Position numbers and translations under genes: made by a program | The notes under the pieces: model-generated | Told to the model about the DNA's origin: nothing | Database searches by the model: none | Seen by the model: the letters and a program-made list of their open reading frames with translations, nothing else | DNA from: Planococcus citri | Taxonomy: Eukaryota > Arthropoda > Insecta > Hemiptera > Pseudococcidae | Assembly: GCF_950023065.1 (NCBI RefSeq) | Contig: NC_088678.1 | Span: 63,704,460 to 63,768,459 of the forward strand | Direction of reading: 5' to 3' | DNA: 64,000 nucleotides | Shown: positions 10,150 to 21,009 of the stretch, one piece after another | Layout: each line of letters starts with the position of its first letter | Position numbering within the stretch: the first letter of the stretch is position 1

Positions 10150-11335
10150 GCATGAATAATATTTACGTATTTTAGCAGCTTAGGAGGCATCAATGATGAA
10201 AAAAAAAATTGCTCTTAATGTCTGATGTGGGGAAAATGGGAGGAACGCGTTTATATTTTGTGAAAAAAAATTAGGTGGAATAGGAAAAACTAGCACTTTT
10301 TGTAGTTATCGAAGCTAAAAAATATATTTGAGATTGGAATGGTACGTCTAAGTACAAAAGATGGAAAATTCTTTGCTGTAATTCAGAGCATTTTTTCTAT
10401 TCTAGAAAAAAAATCATGAATAATTTCAGAATCCTCTGCCAAACTAGTGATCAATGCGTTAAATTGAACATACAAGTTCCTAGGTGGAAGTAACGAAAAA
10501 GGAAACGTGCCCCTACCCAAATGTTTGGTGATTATTGAAAGTTCGAAGTAAGATCTGTTCATTCGTCAAAGGCATTTACACTGCAATGCTGACCCTTATT
10601 GTAGATTTTCAAAAGAAGTTGTGATACTCCAGATGTAGACGTTTCCCACTGGATTTTGGGGATACGAGTAGGATCCATTATGTGGTATGCAATCGGCCTC
10701 ATAATATCTTTAATTAGCTGATTAAGCTCTTTATTTTGATGTAAAGCACGATGTAATTCTTTCATTGAATGTGCATTGTGTACGAAACTTTTGTTATTTT
10801 GCATGCTCAATTCAACTAGTTGCTCGCGGGTCGTATTATTTGCGAATAATCGAATACTGCAGTAAGATATTGGAGAACCCTTAATTACTTACAAATAAAC
10901 GTTTCATGATTCGCTCCGGAAGTTCCTTGGTCTGGATCATTATATATGTATGCACACTTTAAATGGTGGACATGGTTGCATGAATACTGGGGTAAAAAAT
11001 CTTCAAGCACAGAATAGCTTCTACTTTGAACATTCAGTAATCCTCGAGCATTTGGGTAGGGGTCTATTTCTCTTTTCGATATTTGAACCTTTCAATTCGT
11101 ATCCTCAAATTCAGTGCATGTATCATCATAAGTCATCTTCTGTATGATGATGTAGCAAAAAAGTTTGAGCTTTGAATATTTTTGGCTTCGATAGCTAGGT
11201 ATAGGAAGTTCTAGTTTTTCCTGTTTCATCTGATTTTTTTTTCGATATTATGCGTGGTTTCTCACAATTTCCCATTATTTTTAGTTCTGCTTTTGATGAT
11301 ATATTGAATTTTTATAACATGAGATATTCTGAACA
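10150..11335. mobile_element. Inverted-repeat element enclosing an exon
   Basis: The left arm (about 10190-10558) and right arm (about 10995-11300) are diverged reverse complements. Matching blocks include GGAAAAACTAGCAC at 10285 with GTTCTAGTTTTTCC at 11210, TATCGAAGC at 10307 with GCTTCGATA at 11187, and CCCCTACCCAAATG at 10510 with CATTTGGGTAGGGG at 11048. Similarity seems to fade outward near 10150 and 11335. The roughly 430-bp loop contains the coding exon at 10559-10856. Ends and target duplication are unresolved. Confidence 0.5.
10559..10856 (-). CDS. Terminal exon of unknown protein, inside inverted repeat
   Basis: On the minus strand TATCTTACTGCAG is a good acceptor. The exon then reads 98 codons to a TGA at 10559. 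The text (IRLFANNTTREQLVELSMQ, later KDIMRPIAYHIMDP) is protein-like and mostly helical, with no low complexity. No family is recognised. A GTAAGT upstream (about 10885) is too close to be the donor of the preceding exon, so the upstream exon is unknown or absent. Because the arms of an inverted repeat start right at the stop codon and shortly beyond the acceptor, the exon may have been captured by a transposon, or it may be the transposon's own gene fragment. Confidence 0.45.
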
Positions 11336-14300
11336 AACATTTCTTCATTTTTGGTAAATTTCTGGAATGCATTTTTGCTGATTCGGTAAAATTTCGATGG
11401 TTTTGTCAATTTGAATACGAACCTGTGTCACATACTTCATAGCAATTTGAATTTCACAGATCATGATTATTTTTGTCTTCGTTCATTGTTTCCCTGACCC
11501 ATAGTTGAGGTGCACCCACAAATATTTTTTATAGAAGTGGTATGGTTCATTTCATTGCCTCTTTTTCTCTGTGGGTACTGGGTACATTTCTGGTTCAGTT
11601 GCAGCTTAATGTTTAGTTGTCAGATTGGGCAACTGGTTTCCAATATTTCAAACTCGAAACATTTTTTAGTACATCTGTAGGCCTACACCAATTTCTAGAC
11701 ACCGTTGAATCGCGATTTAAAAAAAAAAAATGGAAATACGAACGCTGCGCGAATAAAATTCCATACGCGTAAAAATGTCGCCAAAACGACGACTCGTTCG
11801 AGGAAGTGAGGAGAGAAATGAGGAAGGAAGGTATGAGAACGTCGATGGTTATTCTGTGCGAATCGATCACACTGTACGGAATTTTTATTTTTTTAAATGG
11901 CTCAACGACGACGAGACACGAAAATGACGAATAAAATTCCGAAAAGGCAATAATAATTCCCATTCCGGTACGACGAGTAGGTACTTATAATACTCGAGTA
12001 TAATGTATATAAGTAATGTAAATATACTCGTTTCGCGAAGGAAATGTGGTATAAATGGGGTAAGATGAGCTGTGAGGAGAAGGAGGCGAGGTAACGAGGA
12101 ACCGAGTAGGCTCGTTAATGGATTCATTATTATTACAGCGGTACCGCGCCGTATATGTCGACTTTGATTACATTATAAGGTAATTTCGAGGCACGACGAG
12201 AGCAAGTTGATTACTCTCGGCTGATTCTCGAGACGAGAGAAGGAAGAGCTGCAGCGAAATGTTACTTTTAACGATCGGTTTTGACTTTTTAGTATACTTA
12301 CTTTGATGGTCTACCGAATGCCTGTTTGGCTGATATGAAATTGGAACACGCGAAACTACGGTTTTGGTTGCGATTGCGAAAATACCAGAAGAGGGGAGTG
12401 GGGAGACGTACCCGGAAAACTTGAAAAGCTCGAGGAAGATATTTGTCGTAGACCTATTTGGAAAATTATACTCGGCGGGAAAACTATCGGTTGTATTTGT
12501 TTCGTGGCGACTTGTCGTTTTATCGAACTGAAGCCTGCACTTTGCGGATATGTAAACATTAAGATGCTTATCCTTTTAGTGAATTAAGAGTGGTTTTTTT
12601 TCATCATTTTGGTGGCGGTGGTTTCCATTTTGAGCACCCATGAGAAAATGAAGATCGTAAACTAATGTTCTTCAGCCAATTTTAATATAATTTTTTCAAT
12701 GCCCATTTCTTGGAGCTCCTCTCAGTTCATCGAAAATACACATAAATGATGGTTTACCCTGGCATATGGCAGGTACGATTCACAGAAATTGAACTGTACG
12801 TGGAGAATTGGTTGGTGCTATTTCGTGAAATACTTGGAGAAGCTAAACCCAATTCTAGAAACTTCTGCAATCAAGATTTTCGGTGTTGGAAGTGAAAATT
12901 TCGACAGAAAAAATTACTTACTCAAGTAATTGTCAAGGAATTGTCAATATAATGTTTCTGGAACTAACAAGCATCCACGAAATTCACAATTTCGCGTACG
13001 AAAACGAATCATTCAAACTGTCCCTATAATATCCTTATGGAAAGGATGTTATCAAAATATCACGTAAAAAAATTGTAAATTTTTCAATATGTACTTATTA
13101 TGTATATCACCGTTGATGACAAAAAAACACCTCGTAATCCCATCCAAAATTATTACGTCAGCGTCGTATTTACCAGCTCACGATGCGATAACGTCGCGTC
13201 GCCACCTCGGGTATTTGCACCTGATAAGTGATAACGAGTCAACATTCGCTTTCCATGCACGCGTGTAACCTTACTTGTCACCAAAATTACACCACGAGGT
13301 TGATTTATTCGTTTCCAGAAGCATTTTTCTTTCATATGCTCGAAATCAACCTCAAACTTTAATGAATACTCATTTAGATTTTTGAATTTTGAAATATGTA
13401 TTGACAAAATAAATGTTCTGCCAAAAAAAATTAAAAAAGCTGACTCGGTCTATCTATCTATCCATCGGTAGGATAAATGAAAAATACTTAGCCCAACCGG
13501 TTCTCTGAATCGGTGTTTATCTGTTTATCGGAAAATTGGTGAATAATCGAGGTATCATTAAATGAGAGGAAAGAAAATAACCTCGTAGGAGAAGTGCTTG
13601 GAGGGGGGGAATACCATATACTTGAACGACTTATTTAATTAGCAGTCGGAATACGCCCAAATTTATGCACAGTACGTTGATTATAAATTATACGTGTGCT
13701 TGTGGTCGCTAAATCGACTACACGTGTGTATATTTTCCAGTGATAAGGTGCTGAAGGGCACAAGGAAGACTAAGCTGAGCTTTTAAATTGAGTTCTGTGG
13801 TGTAAAATATTTATAGCAATTTCAGTGAATTTTTTATGGCCTGATTTTTGAGCTGGAAAAATATAAGGCATTGAACTAATTGAATGAGGACTTACCCAGA
13901 AATCTAAGTTTTGATTGAATTAAATTAAGGAAAACTTCCCATGGTGTACGAGTATATCGATAAATATGCAAAAAGAAAACGTCCATCAATTTCAGGGTTT
14001 GTAGTCATTTTTCCCCTCAGTAACTGTAGTATCGTAACTAAAAAAGCTTGAAAAAGTAAGCATAAAGTAACCAAAAGGTAACCAAGAATAATTAAGAAAG
14101 TATAACTGAATGTTGACAGAACATTTAAATGCCAAAAAAAGAAAACTTACCGGAAAATACAGTATTTCTCGTTTTTAATAACACAAAACATTTTCTGAAA
14201 TGAGCTAGACTAAGACTGTTTAGAATTTTTTGCAAAAAAAAAATCAGACAAAAAGCGGAAATTTTTGGCAAAAATGAAACTTTTGCTACAAGCTGAGAAT

Positions 14301-14740
14301 TTTTCGCAGTAAATTTGCAAAAAGCAGGACTTGTTTGGAATTATTGTCAAAAAGTAAGAAGAGCTTTTTGGGTTATCAGCAAAAAGTGATATGCACTACT
14401 CGCCAACAATTACAGAAATTTTGAAAATGAAGAATTGAAATGCATACTTTGCATCTGAAGAAAACATGCTGTACTGTGCTGCTGCAGAAATTCGTCGAAG
14501 TAATCGATCCAATAAACAAGTTTGAAGAATGCTCGAGGTGCAATCGATGACTCATACGTGAGAAAAAAATATAAATTTACCTCGGGGTTTGAAATTATTG
14601 GGTAAATTAAAAGTAACGTTTTTCGGTATATTTGTATTTTCAAACACTATGTAGCGAAAGCAAGGTTTAATTATGAAACTGCGTACTTATTCTTCGGGAT
14701 TAACAACCGGTCAAAGATTAAAATTATAGTCGTTGTCTGT
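11336..14740. other. Unassigned stretch, partly GC/CpG-richer
   Basis: 11700-12580 and 13140-13760 are richer in CG and appear single-copy. The rest is AT-rich. Open frames here conflict between strands and show no motif. From about 14220 to 14400 an AAAAAG(C/T)-type text repeats loosely. Nothing firm is supported. Confidence 0.3.
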
Positions 14741-14923
14741 GTGCGAAATTTTTCGATGTCGAATAAAGTTATTATGTTGGTTGTATCGATCATACTGGTT
14801 TTTGCTCGAAAAGAATGTATTGGCAATATTGGCATAATAAATGAGAATGATGGTGTATCTTTTGAGAGAATAAAAGCGTCATCGTGCTGCCATCCTGAGC
14901 GGCGGAAAGTTCTCTTTGATTAG
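14741..14923 (+). CDS. Possible short secreted peptide precursor
   Basis: A 60-codon plus-strand frame. From the second ATG (14756) the text MSNKVIMLVVSIILVFARKE has the layout of a signal peptide: basic n-region, hydrophobic core about residues 5-16, then a polar region. The rest contains a CC pair and basic residues (SSCCHPERRK) before a stop. There are no splice evidence and no recognised family. A chance frame is quite possible. Confidence 0.2.
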   Translation: MRNFSMSNKVIMLVVSIILVFARKECIGNIGIINENDGVSFERIKASSCCHPERRKVLFD

Positions 14924-14954
14924 GATTAGATAAATGCGTAATCGGTGAGATTCT

Positions 14955-15450
14955 TATTGAGATAATTTGAAGAAGAAGACGGAAATAATGTGTATTTTGT
15001 CATTTTTTCGTTCAAAATGGGTGGTCCATTACGGTGTGTTGAATGAGAACGAGATTTAGAAAGAAATTATTGATTATATTTTTAAAATTAATCACTGACT
15101 CAGTATTAGAGGTCACCGTACTCCAACTATGATGATTGGGTGATGATTATTTGACATTTTATGCCTAGAAAAAGAGATTTGAATATTTTTACCTTAACTA
15201 TACCTAATGTGCTTATCTCTTTGATTGAGATTCGAATGATCGAATAGAGCTCGTCACCAATAGTTACTTATCATCACCAGCAAACTCAAAATCTATCATT
15301 CGGATCTTTATGGTGAGTGAGTCATGTTTCGGTTAATTTTTTTGCACTTTTTCATACAATTTATTTCGCTGATGGTTGTGGTGAGTGAAGCTTTGAACGA
15401 TTGAAAAGCAACCAATAAGCGAAAAGCAAAACTCATCTTGCAATCAGTGT
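14955..15450 (+). repeat. Repeat copy shared with 20590-20890
   Basis: 14955-15077 (AATTTGAAGAAGAAGA...AAGAAATTATTGATT) and 15290-15450 (TCATTCGGATCTTTATGGTGAG...CTTGCAATCAG) match 20590-20720 and 20730-20883 in order. About 215 bp (15078-15290) is present only in this copy. It ends with the plus-strand CTTGCAATCAG word at 15437-15447. Confidence 0.65.
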
Positions 15451-15489
15451 GTAATTAAATTACAGTCAGATTTTTTGATATTTGATTTA

Positions 15490-16090
15490 AGGTGCACCGG
15501 GGCAAGTCAGAATGATTTTTCGCAATTTCAACTTTGACCAGCTGTTACTCCCCTTCTAATGAACCAATATGGATCAAATTTATTATGTAGGTTCCCATAA
15601 GGGTTCTTAACCTATGGTGAAAATTTGAGCGCGATTGACACAGTAGCTTTCGCTCAGTGGAATAAAATATAAACTGTTCTGACTTTCCCCAATTGGGGGA
15701 AGTCAGAACAGGCTAAACTTTGCAGAGGCGTAGATCAGAAACGGAGCGTCCTAGAAAAATTGCGTGATAACAAAGTTGTAGAGAATTTAATTCTCTTTGA
15801 GATCACTCTCATCAGATTTTCACTAGGACGCACGGTTCGTCCGCTATATGCGAAAAACTAAGAAATAGAAAGTCTGCATTTTAGAACAAATTCAAAACAA
15901 GTTCAAAACAACAACAAAATACAATTGAACCAAAGACATCCAAAATGAAACCGAATCGCAAAAATTTTTATGCCGTGATGAAGTAGGTACCCTCAAGTCA
16001 CCTTTAGTGGCACTTCGCCAGATATGAACCTCTGGGCGCTAGAGCAAGTTTTCTAACTTACCCCAAATTCCAACTTCCCCCGGTGCACCT
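15490..16090. mobile_element. TA-flanked MITE with GGTGCACC termini and internal palindrome
   Basis: The left end AGGTGCACCGGGG (15490) and right end CCCCGGTGCACCT (to 16090) are inverted, with TA on both outer sides (15488-15489 and 16091-16092). The word GGGGAAGTCAGAA, or a close variant, occurs in the left end, inside, and inverted near the right end. Around 15671-15710 it forms a near-perfect palindrome (CTGTTCTGACTT ... AAGTCAGAACAG around CCAATTGG). No protein-like frame is present, so it is non-autonomous. Class is inferred from TA flanks. Confidence 0.7.
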
Positions 16091-16719
16091 TATAAAAATT
16101 CATTGGTTTATTCTATGGGGCGTTGAGAGATTTCGTAGCAAGATAGTTTTTGCACGTAAGACCGGCGATCATTGTTTTCAAGGGTTTTTGCTGAGAAACC
16201 TACTCGAAAATTGTTTTTTTGTTTCGCTATACTCCCTCAATTTTTTTTCTAGATTGTTTTTCAATTTTTTTCATAAAACGACGTACTCGTGAACATTTTC
16301 CATAATTATTATTCGTGATTATATAAAAAAATTCAAAATTTACAGAACAACCACAGCCATTAGTCAATGAGGGTTTGAAAAAGAAAGGAGGAAATTAGGA
16401 TTTGTAATTTTTGTATTCGTTAACTTGGTACAACTGGTTGAATTTTGAAAATTGAAATATTCCTACAATTAATTTCAGCAATGCATAATTATTTTATATT
16501 CATCTAAATTCCCTTACCCCTAACGTTACCTGGGCTGAATTGGCAACTTCTGATCACAAATTTCAATTTTTTTTTAAAAATATTCATCGACTGTTTCACC
16601 ATACCTATCCTTCCATAAATTTTGGTTTTTTGTATAGGTACCTAATTACAAAAAATCATAGAAATGCTTACGAACGAGTGATTTTACAAAAAAAAAAAAA
16701 ATAACAATTAAACAGAAAT

Positions 16720-17200
16720 TTAAAAAAATAGAGCAGGTGAACTGACAACAGCAGAGCTGTAAAACAAATATGCACCATACTTACAAATACTGATACCTAC
16801 AATGTAAATACATTTAAATACCTATACTATATTTCGTACCTCGTTCTATGAACTATCACAACATCTGTAAATTCGTCAACTGAAAATTGAACTGTATCAT
16901 TATGAATAGAAGATTTGACATGGCGAATTATCACCTCATTTCTTGGCTCCACCTTGATGTTTTCGACATTCCATTGGATTACATTTATTTCAGCTAGAAG
17001 AAACTTACTTACATGTAAAAGCAATCACATACACTATCACACTAAATATTATATTAAAATTTTTACTAAATCGATCCTCGATTCCTTGATGCTATACAGA
17101 AATTGTATGCTACTCGAAGGAAATTAATTAGAATCCTTCATTGATACAACCCCTCTAAAACTGGCTCTTTCGCCAATTTGATCTTTCTGGTGGATTTTTA
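16720..17200 (-). pseudogene. Decayed partial copy of the 17.5-20.1 kb gene
   Basis: 16827-17000 on the minus strand encodes EINVIQ...KVEPRNEVII followed by SVDEFTDVVIVH. It matches exon 4 of the neighbouring gene (EINVIQ...KMEPRNEVII and SIDEFTDVTIV), including the conserved donor AG|GTACGA. A copy of the exon-6 start (CTCTGCTGTTGTCAG) follows at about 16755-16735 with an AG acceptor but soon hits a stop. Upstream, the part matching KEPL...RGVV contains stops, and about 70 bp is inserted between GATCGATTT and the CTGAAATAAATG block. Only the last exons were duplicated, and the copy is broken. Confidence 0.65.
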
Positions 17201-17458
17201 TGGTGTTTTTTTTTCAAACTTGAGTATCAAATTTTCAAAAAATTCCCAAACTGCCATGCATTCGAAACGAAACGATATGTAATCGATTAAATTATATTCA
17301 GCTTGATGTAGCAATTCAAAAATTTCTCAAGACGATACTAGTGATTGATGCATCTTTCTTTGGTTATTCTCGTTGGATGAGAAGGTAATGGTTTTCATTC
17401 AACCATCAACCAATATGGTGAAAGCAAATGCAAAAACTATCTTGCAATCAGTCATAGA
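17201..17458 (+). repeat. CTTGCAATCAG family fragment
   Basis: 17370-17456 reads TCGTTGGATGAGAAGGTAATGG...AATATGGTGAAAGC...CTTGCAATCAG and matches 24635-24722 almost throughout. The motif is at 17441-17451 and overlaps the 3' end of the neighbouring minus-strand gene's last exon. Confidence 0.6.
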
Positions 17459-20062
17459 AACATAAAGTGAATCATTATGCCAGCCTGGGATTCATTGTTG
17501 TTCGTTTTCAAAATATTTATTATGCATGTAGGTAATCTGCAGGCATATTTGATTTTGAAAGTTGAGTTTTCCGGCATTATGAATTTGCCCGGATCTAATT
17601 GGTTAAGATTGAGCTCTGAAAAAAAAGCTTGGTTAGTCATTTTAAAAGTTGATTTTATTTGATTGATGTACCTGTTATACAAGTAGTACCTTTGGCTTCA
17701 TTGATTGTGCTCATTTAGGGCAACCCAAAATATGCTCTCATTCAAGGTAAAATATTCAATATATATTCGATTTTTTGAGGTGAAATATTCGACAAAAATA
17801 TTCGATTACCCCTAAAATATTCGAAAATATTCGAAATCAAATTTGGTATCGTTTCACTCGCCTTTACAAGCACATTACAAAAATGGCTACATCGTTCGGT
17901 TTTGTTTCCTAAATCACATGAACTATTCGCAATTTCGCAAAATGGAACAAAATTGTTGAATTAAAATTCTATTTTGATCGTCAAAAAAAGAAAAAAAATC
18001 TAAGCTTGATTTAAAATTCAATCTTCATCATCATTTCATCAATCATCAATATCATCATCATTAAAAAGAACCATTTTTTTCATCTTCAACATTCTATGAA
18101 AATGACGTTTCCTGTGTTGCGATTCTCAAAATGCAAAAATTTCCAAAATATTCAAAAATATTCAAAAATATTCGATTAATTGCAAAATATGTGGTAATTT
18201 TGGACAAAAATATTCAAATAGCAATCAAATATGCGAAAATATTCATTTTAAAGCAAAATATTCGAAAATATTCGAAATAAAGTAGGTCTTAAATGAAAGG
18301 CAATTTTCTGAAACGTAAAATGATTTTGTTACATTTGTAAACGGAGTGCAACAAAAAAAGATTCAAAAAAATATATTGGGTTGCCCTAAATGAGTAATTG
18401 AGTATTGAACCAAGTGGTTTTGGACTACAAGCTTATAACAAGAAAAAATGAGCATAATAAAAACATAGCCGATGGTAACATTTATGGTTTTATTTTATAA
18501 ACTTACTCAATTTTTTCGTTTGAATTGGTCTAACCAAAGTAGAAGACTGCATATGTTCAGCAGGTGAAGGTGAACTGACGACAGTAGAGCTTAAAAAAAA
18601 ACCATTACTTATAAATACTGATACAATGTAAATAAGTACACTTAAATACTTATATTTTGTACCTCATTTTGTTAACTATTGTAACATCTGTGAATTCATC
18701 GATTGAATACTGAGCTGTGTCATTATACAGGGTGGCCCATCTAAGAGTGTGCTGAAAATATGTCACGTATCAATCGTCTGTCTGCGGATAACGTTTCAAA
18801 GGCATTTATGTACGATTAATTCCTTCAAATGTTCGATATTTGCGGGTTTCGTTTTGAACACTTCCTCTTTGATAATTCCCCATACGGCGAAATCCATACA
18901 GCCTGTATCAGCCACTCCACGGGGCAATCTTGTCCTAATGGAATAATCTGAGAGGACATGACTTTAATAGCTTTACCGACGTCACTGATCTGTAAAACAA
19001 AAATGAATTATATGTATGTTCAATCCATAAATGATAGTTTATAGTATTTAAGAAACATTTTATGAGTCGTGTACTATACAGACGATTTCGCATGACAAAT
19101 TATAACTTCATTCCTCGGCTCCATCTTGATAATTTCAGCATCCCGTTGGATGACATTTATTTCAGCAAATCGATCCTTAATGCTGTACAAAATTCGTTTA
19201 CTGCCAGAAGGGAAGGTATTGAAATCCTCCATGGGTACAACTCCCCTAATAAGTGGCTCTTTTACCGATGTTTTCCTTCTGAACAATTTTTTTAATGCAA
19301 TTAATTTCGTTATTTGGGGACTTTGTACACATATTCTTCTTTGTACCTGAAAAATGAATACAAATACCTATTGCAATTACAAACATTATGTAATATTACA
19401 AAACAATACAACAAAATACTAACTAAGTTGTTGAATCCGTTTTTACTTCTTGGATACTCAGCAGTTTACCTGTTATTTCTTTAGTATTAGAGGTTGACAC
19501 AGCAATATTCATTTTGTATTCCGTACCCACCTCATATTCTTTGAATGGATCAAAATCTCGGAACACAAATGACCCTACAAAGTAAATACATACGTAATTA
19601 AGAAACTTACAATATAAATACACTATGCAATATTGCAATATATTATTTAAAACAAAACCTCATCACTCTTGTCCACAATCAAAGCATGTCTACATTCTGA
19701 TCCCTTCTGGGAGACTTTCTGTACGCCAATTTTGTGAACTATAGCATTCAGCACTAAGCTATAATTTGACGCATTACATAATTCGTCAATGTTTTTTATA
19801 TGTAGTTTCCTAAAACAAAAACATTTTTAATCATAACACGTGGTGTGAAATGGATGTACACATGTGAACATGTCAACGTGTTTTAGGATTTTTATTTCAA
19901 AATTGATGATGTTTCACTAAATGTACCTCATTGCACACACTTGCCGTGGAATTATCACTCTCAGATCGAGTTTTGCCTTCCATTTTTTATAGAATGTTAA
20001 CAAAAACGCAGTAAATATTTCAGATCGAAAAAATAACACAACAAACAGTCGACAAAAGAAAA
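17452..20062 (-). CDS. Multi-exon gene, unknown protein (possible OB-fold), split by mariner remnant
   Basis: Exons read on the minus strand are: E1 about 20062-19927 (acceptor TTCCAG, donor ATGAG|GTACAT), E2 19809-19667 or -19659, E3 19574-19447 (donor GAA|GTAAAA), E4 19346-19079 plus 18727-18663 (donor AG|GTACAA), E6 18589-18507 (acceptor TTTAAG, donor A|GTAAGT) and E7 17615-17452 (acceptor TTTTTTCAG, stop TGA). Phases agree at E1-E2, E3-E4, E4-E6 and E6-E7. E2-E3 agree only with a weak donor (AAGA|GTGATG). E1-E2 reads LRVIIPRQVCAMR then KLHIKNIDEL. The E2 pattern (LVLNAIVHKIG...ALIVDK) faintly recalls RPA-like OB folds, a weak guess. E4 is interrupted by 351 bp of transposon. The true 5' start was not found. 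A broken copy of the last exons lies downstream. Confidence 0.6.
17710..18394. mobile_element. MITE with AAATATTCG iterated motif, in intron
   Basis: The left end CTCATTTAGGGCAACCCAA (17710-17728) is the exact complement of the right end TTGGGTTGCCCTAAATGAG (18376-18394). If insertion was at TA, the element proper would be GGGCAACCC...GGGTTGCCC. Inside, the word AAATATTCG/AAATATTCA recurs more than a dozen times, clustered near both ends (17740-17845 and 18130-18285). There is no protein-like frame. It lies between exons E6 and E7 of the minus-strand gene. Confidence 0.7.
18728..19078 (-). mobile_element. Tc1/mariner (IS630) fragment inserted in exon 4
   Basis: TA precedes a CAGGGTGGCCCATCTAAG terminus at 18728. 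On the minus strand the adjacent 18900-18790 reads MDFAVWGIIKEEVF and then KPANIEHLKELI, the pattern of the C-terminal catalytic end of Tc1/mariner-type transposases (D..(V/L)WG.(I/L)K...). Only this 3' piece remains. The broken copy at 16720-17200 shows the same host exon without an insertion. TA also sits at 19077-19078. 18930-19075 does not look like mariner and may be intron-like host sequence. Confidence 0.55.
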
Positions 20063-20589
20063 CTGGAACAGTAAAAAAAATGCCAAAGTCACAGCTTAAA
20101 ACCTGAAAAGCTATCTACATTATGCATTATTTTATTTATTATACAATAAAATCAAGCCCACTCAAGGCCATATTCATAGGCGTTACCTAAGGATCACTGG
20201 GCTGAGTAGTAAATTTTAAATCAATTTTTCCATTAAACAAATGGAAATTTCATATTTTTGAAATTAGAAATCGGGATAACGTACCAGTTTTTTTTACCCC
20301 CTAAGGACGTTTTTCAAAATCACTCATTACCCTATTCTTGTAGAAGAAAACTGAGTAGCTTGTTGAAATCAGGGTTCATTTTTCATCATAATTCGATATT
20401 TGTCAAGTCCAAAACTTTGATTAGGGTGACCTCAGGAAATCATTTTTTGCTCACCCACAAATAATCATTTTAGAATTTTAAAAACTCATTAATTAATCAT
20501 GAAATAGTGGAAACTTCTCAAAAATCCGGATTCGAAACATAGAAAATTTTATTGGATAAATTCGCATTAGTAAAAGATTCTTGAGATAC

Positions 20590-20890
20590 TTAATTTGAAG
20601 AAGAAGAAGAAAATAAATGTGTATTTTGTCATTTTTTTCCTCCTATGAGGTCAAAGTGGGCGGTCCATTATGGTATGTTGAATGAGAACGAGATTTAGAA
20701 AGAAATTATTGATTCACCAACCAACTGAATTCCATCATTCGGATCTTTTTGGTGAGTAGGGCATGTGTTTCAGTTTATTTTTCGTGTACTTTTTAATATA
20801 ATTTACTTCGCTGATAGTTGTGGTGGATGAATTTTTGAATGCTTGAAAAGCAACTTTGTAAGCACAACTCTTCTTGCAATCAGCAAGTAT
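20590..20890 (+). repeat. Repeat copy shared with 14955-15450
   Basis: This is the shorter copy: same head (AATTTGAAGAAGAAG) and tail (GATCTTTTTGGTGAGTAGG...CTTGCAATCAG at 20873-20883), lacking the 215-bp middle. A further CTTGCAATCAGCGAATA sits at 20987-21003. Confidence 0.65.
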
Positions 20891-21009
20891 TTAAATATTT
20901 AAATCGATGTAATAATGGGGAAAACCTGAATTTGGATCTCAGAATACCTATTCTAAGAGTAAAAGAGGTAACAAGGAAACAAAATTCTTGCAATCAGCGA
21001 ATAATCAAA

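Noticed and set aside
10861..10940. GTAAGT on the minus strand as donor of the exon preceding 10559-10856
   Set aside because: The implied intron would be only about 30 bp, too short to splice.
19927..19993. Start codon and frame MEGKTRSESDNS for exon 1 of the 17.5-20 kb gene
   Set aside because: That frame runs into a stop when joined to exon 2; the alternative frame (LRVIIPRQVCAMR) joins cleanly.
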